Of a DNA stretch of 7,962 nt, positions 5,442 through 7,962 are shown in pieces. The notes beneath the pieces were generated by a model. The model saw only the letters and a program-made list of their open reading frames with translations. It did no database searches and was not told the DNA's origin. Every line of letters begins with the position of its first letter. The stretch's first letter is position 1. Source of the DNA: an uncultured Opitutia bacterium (lineage in GTDB: Bacteria; Verrucomicrobiota; Verrucomicrobiia; Opitutales; UBA953); contig CAIKRN010000092.1 of the NCBI GenBank assembly GCA_903829855.1, positions 1 to 7,962 of the forward strand, in the 5' to 3' direction. The position numbers were made by a program, and so were the translations under genes.

Positions 5442-6512
5442 TTATTTGCAGCCGCAACCGCCCTGGCCGCAGGATTCTTCAGAAGCGTTGGCGGCGGCAA
5501 ACTCGGCGACGCTCGGCCATTCAGCGGGCTGAGCGTTCGCTGGCGCGATTTCACCGCGATGAATTCGGCGGGCTTCATCGGGATGCATCGGATGCAGGCC
5601 GAGACGCTTCATGAGATTCATGTCTTCTTCGATGTCGGGATTACCGGTGGTGAGCAGCTTCTCACCGAGGAAGATGGAATTGGCGCCGGCGAGGTAGCAG
5701 AGCGCCTGGGTCTCGTCGTTCATATTCCCGCGACCGGCGGAGAGGCGCACCATGGCCTTGGGCATCAGGATGCGGGCGACGGCGACGGTGCGGACGAACT
5801 CGATGCTATCCACAAACTTGCGGCCAGCGAGGGGCGTACCTTCGACGGCCACGAGGGCATTGATCGGCACGGAGTCGGGCTGGGGATCGAGCTGAGCGAG
5901 CTCGACGAGCATCTTTAGACGGTCGTCGACGGTTTCGCCCATGCCGATGATGCCACCGGAGCAGACTTCGAGACCAGCCTTGCGGACGTTTGAAAGCGTC
6001 TGGAGACGGTCATCGTATGTGCGGGTGGTGATGATCTTGGAGTAGTGCTCGCGGGAGGTGTCGAGGTTGTGGTTATACACGTCGCAGCCGGCTTGTTTGA
6101 GGCGACCCGCCTGCTGCTCGCTCACCATGCCAAGGGTGCAGCAGACTTCGAGGCCGAGGGCCTTCACGCCCGAGACGGTGTTCAGGACGCTGTCGAACTG
6201 CTTGCCGTCATTCACCCGGCGCCAGGCAGCACCCATGCAGAAACGGGTCGCCCCGCCAGCCTTCGCGCGACGGGCGTCGACGAGAATCGTCTCGGTCTCC
6301 ATCAAGGCCTCGGCCTCGACGAAGGTGTTGTTGTGCACCGACTGCGGGCAATAGGCGCAGTCTTCGGGGCACGCGCCCGTCTTGATCGACTTCAGCGTGC
6401 AGAGCTGCACGCCGGCCGGATCCTGGTTGGCCTGGTGGACTTGCTGAGCCTTGAAAATCAGCGTGTTGAGCGGTAGGTCGTAGAGCGCTCGGGCTTCGGT
6501 GAGGTGGGGCAT
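5442..6512 (-). CDS. bioB: Biotin synthase BioB (radical SAM)
   Basis: This 356-residue radical SAM enzyme inserts sulfur into dethiobiotin to form biotin, the last step of the pathway. The 4Fe-4S/SAM motif is CPEDCAYC (Cys48, Cys52, Cys55). The ligands of the sacrificial 2Fe-2S cluster are all present: Cys92 (RFCMGAAWR), Cys124 (VCCTLG), Cys184 (CSGGIIGMGE) and Arg256 (VRLSAGR), making it a classical arginine-containing BioB. YNHNLDTS (146-153) binds SAM and substrate. The C-terminal tail ends SCGQGGCGCK, with Cys348, Cys353 and Cys355 that E. coli BioB does not have. I chose ATG 6510-6512 (PHLTEAR); a GTG at 6540-6542 in the same frame would start within the hairpin repeat and add 10 residues unlike the family. 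No clear Shine-Dalgarno precedes the ATG. It lies 41 nt after bioA and 1 nt before bioD. Confidence 0.96.
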   Translation of the reverse strand: MPHLTEARALYDLPLNTLIFKAQQVHQANQDPAGVQLCTLKSIKTGACPEDCAYCPQSVHNNTFVEAEALMETETILVDARRAKAGGATRFCMGAAWRRVNDGKQFDSVLNTVSGVKALGLEVCCTLGMVSEQQAGRLKQAGCDVYNHNLDTSREHYSKIITTRTYDDRLQTLSNVRKAGLEVCSGGIIGMGETVDDRLKMLVELAQLDPQPDSVPINALVAVEGTPLAGRKFVDSIEFVRTVAVARILMPKAMVRLSAGRGNMNDETQALCYLAGANSIFLGEKLLTTGNPDIEEDMNLMKRLGLHPMHPDEARRIHRGEIAPANAQPAEWPSVAEFAAANASEESCGQGGCGCK

Positions 6513-6528
6513 ATGTTTTGGTAGAAAA

Positions 6529-6557
6529 GGTAGGGGCAGCACCGCGTGCTGCCCTAG
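6529..6557. repeat. Short GGTAGGGGC-type hairpin repeat between bioA and bioB
   Basis: The 29-bp unit matches the one at 149-177 in head (GGTAGGGGC), centre (ACCGCGT) and tail (CCTAG). Here the arms are perfect: GGGCAGCAC (6534-6542) pairs with GTGCTGCCC (6546-6554) around a CGC loop. On the operon strand its CTAG end contains the bioA stop codon (6554-6556), and the element fills most of the bioA-bioB gap. It is placed to act on the operon mRNA as a hairpin, for example in processing, stability or partial polarity, but nothing shows which. Confidence 0.75.
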
Positions 6558-7936
6558 TCTGCTTTGAGGCTCGGCAGCACGTCGTCCATGGCGAGGCGGA
6601 CGGCACGGACGAGGTGTTTTACTTCGTCGGGCTGAATGGAGATCGGCGGCACGAACAGGATCGAATCGCCCAACGGACGAATCACGAGGCCGTGACGGCG
6701 CGCGGCCAAGGCGACGCGATAACCAGCGCGGGTATCGGTCGGCCAGCGCTCGGCGTGAGCGGGCTTGAATTCGACCGAACCCGTGAGGCCAAGCTGACGG
6801 AACGTGCGCACGTGGGCGTGGCCGGCGAAGGCGGCTTCCATCTCGCGGCCGAGGTGCGACGCACGATCAGCGACCTGCCCCGAGGCCAGCATGGGCTTCA
6901 ACTTGCGCAACGACTCGCGGGCGACCGCACAACCGAGCGGGTTGCCCGAGAAGGTGTGGCCATGGAAGAAGGTCTTCCCTTCGGAGAACGCACCGAGGAA
7001 GGCCTCGTAGATTTTTTCGGACGTCAGCGTGGCGGCGAGCGGCAGGTAGCCGGCGGCGAGGCCCTTCGCGAGGCAGAGGAAATCCGGGACGACGCCTTCG
7101 AGCTCCGAGACCGTCAAGGCTCCCAAGCGACCGAAGCCCGTGAAGACTTCGTCCAAAATGAGGTGCACGCCGTATTGATGACAGAGCGCCGCGACCGCCT
7201 TCACGAAGCCTGCGGGCTGCTGGACCATCCCGGCGGCACCCTGCACGCGCGGCTCGAGGATCACGCAGGCCGTCGTGGCGGCATCACGCTCGAGGAGTGC
7301 CTTAAGCGCCGTCAGCGAGGCAGAAGTATCGGAGCGTGCGACCTTGCCGGCGCATTCCGAATGAGTCGGTGCGGGAAAAGCCTGTGCCGCAAAGAGCCAA
7401 GGGTTGAAGCGTCGGTGGAACTCAGAGCGTTCACCCACCGACATCGTCCCGAAGGTGTCACCATGGTAGGCACCTTCCATCGAGATGACGCCATGTTTGG
7501 CTTCCTGGCCGACGAGCTGCCAATACTGGAATGAAAGTTTCAGGGCGACCTCCACGGCGTTGCTGCCGTTGTCGGTGAAGAAGCAACGCGGAAGCGCCCC
7601 GTCCGTCAGCCCGGCGAGATCTTTGGCCAGCTCGGTCGCGATCGGATGGTTCAAGCCGAGGAGCGTCACGTGGGCGACTTTCTCCAGCTGGTCCTTCAAA
7701 GCACGGTTCAGATCCGGGTCGTTGTGGCCGTGCACATTCGTCCAGACGGACGCATTGCCATCGAGGTAGCGCTTCCCTTCCCCGTCGATCAACCAACTCC
7801 CTTCGCCGCGCACCAGGTGCAGACGGGGGTTGTCCTGATATTCCCGCATCTGGGTAAACGGATGCCACCCGAAGCGCTGGTCGGCGGCATCAAGTTGGCC
7901 CAAGGCGGGCGAGGCGGCGGTGGCAGCAGTCGGCAC
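6554..7936 (-). CDS. bioA: Adenosylmethionine-8-amino-7-oxononanoate aminotransferase BioA
   Basis: This 460-residue class III PLP aminotransferase converts KAPA to 7,8-diaminononanoate, classically with S-adenosylmethionine as amino donor. WHPFTQM (24-30) is the N-terminal BioA signature, and NASVWTNVHGH (61-71) is the substrate-site segment. FTDNGSNAVEVALK (120-133) and EGAYHGDTFGTMSVG (154-168) bind PLP phosphate and ring, EPRVQGAAGM (228-237) and LDEVFTGFGR (261-270, Asp262) are conserved, and CLAKGLAAGYLPL (288-300) holds the Schiff-base Lys291; HTFSGNPLGCA follows. It is somewhat longer than E. coli BioA (429). The GTG at 7934-7936 is the only start upstream of the WHPFTQM motif, since the frame closes at TAG 7946-7948; AGGGATGGGG just upstream could serve as a ribosome site. 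It is the first bio gene in the window. The window ends 26 nt upstream, so promoter and any biotin-dependent operator are not visible. Confidence 0.95.
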   Translation of the reverse strand: MPTAATAASPALGQLDAADQRFGWHPFTQMREYQDNPRLHLVRGEGSWLIDGEGKRYLDGNASVWTNVHGHNDPDLNRALKDQLEKVAHVTLLGLNHPIATELAKDLAGLTDGALPRCFFTDNGSNAVEVALKLSFQYWQLVGQEAKHGVISMEGAYHGDTFGTMSVGERSEFHRRFNPWLFAAQAFPAPTHSECAGKVARSDTSASLTALKALLERDAATTACVILEPRVQGAAGMVQQPAGFVKAVAALCHQYGVHLILDEVFTGFGRLGALTVSELEGVVPDFLCLAKGLAAGYLPLAATLTSEKIYEAFLGAFSEGKTFFHGHTFSGNPLGCAVARESLRKLKPMLASGQVADRASHLGREMEAAFAGHAHVRTFRQLGLTGSVEFKPAHAERWPTDTRAGYRVALAARRHGLVIRPLGDSILFVPPISIQPDEVKHLVRAVRLAMDDVLPSLKAD

Positions 7937-7962
7937 ACCCCATCCCTAGGGCTCTTTCAGAC

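Noticed and set aside
5441..5578. N-terminal extension of bioD by 46 residues
   Set aside because: It overlaps the bioB coding region and would put the P-loop about 54 residues in; dethiobiotin synthetases start directly with the P-loop strand, which fits ATG 5438-5440.
6518..7534. Long plus-strand open frame of 338 codons opposite bioA
   Set aside because: It lies antisense to a well-supported bioA; its composition (rich in Arg, Glu, Gly) is that of a shadow frame in GC-rich DNA, and it shows no recognisable domain.
7893..7943. Short frame starting ATG 7941-7943 (MGCADCCHRRLARLGPT) as leader peptide of the biotin operon
   Set aside because: It overlaps the bioA start out of frame, has no dedicated ribosome site separate from that of bioA, and the region upstream is outside the window.

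Overview
The window is a high-GC bacterial chromosome segment with six adjacent biotin-synthesis genes on the minus strand, an autotransporter-type outer-membrane gene on the plus strand, and the 3' end of an rnhB-like gene at the left edge. The autotransporter barrel implies a Gram-negative envelope. The GWV-type N-terminal domain fused to a barrel, the high GC content and the abundant GGTAGGGGC hairpins suggest a verrucomicrobial lineage, perhaps Opitutaceae. That placement is inference, because there is no rRNA or other marker gene here.

Left part (1-2360). The tail of ribonuclease HII ends at 146. It is followed by a cluster of extragenic inverted repeats (149-331), then an AT-rich promoter-like patch (379-407) and a 483-residue secreted autotransporter with a GTG start (481-1932). 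A strong intrinsic terminator follows at 1988-2014. Two more inverted repeats (2047-2111 and 2142-2257) fill the gap to the convergent biotin operon. The roughly 115-bp repeat occurs once on each side of the autotransporter gene, in the same orientation. I see nothing recognisable in 2258-2360.

Right part (2361-7936, minus strand, transcribed right to left). The order is bioA, bioB, bioD, bioF, a small BioG/BioH-like alpha/beta hydrolase, then bioC. Spacing is tight: bioB-bioD are 1 nt apart, bioD-bioF and bioF-hydrolase overlap by 4 nt (ATGA), and hydrolase-bioC are 4 nt apart. The set looks complete for de novo biotin from malonyl-ACP. BioC methylates the malonyl thioester, fatty acid synthesis extends it, the hydrolase would remove the methyl ester to give pimeloyl-ACP, and BioF, BioA, BioD and BioB then complete the two rings. 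The only wide gap in the operon, between bioA and bioB, is occupied by a copy of the short hairpin repeat, which also supplies the bioA stop codon. The bioA promoter lies outside the window.

The points most worth a second look are the small, divergent esterase in the BioH position, the multi-size GGTAGGGGC repeat family (including the copy inside the operon), the compositional break within the autotransporter gene, and the cysteine-rich tail of BioB.
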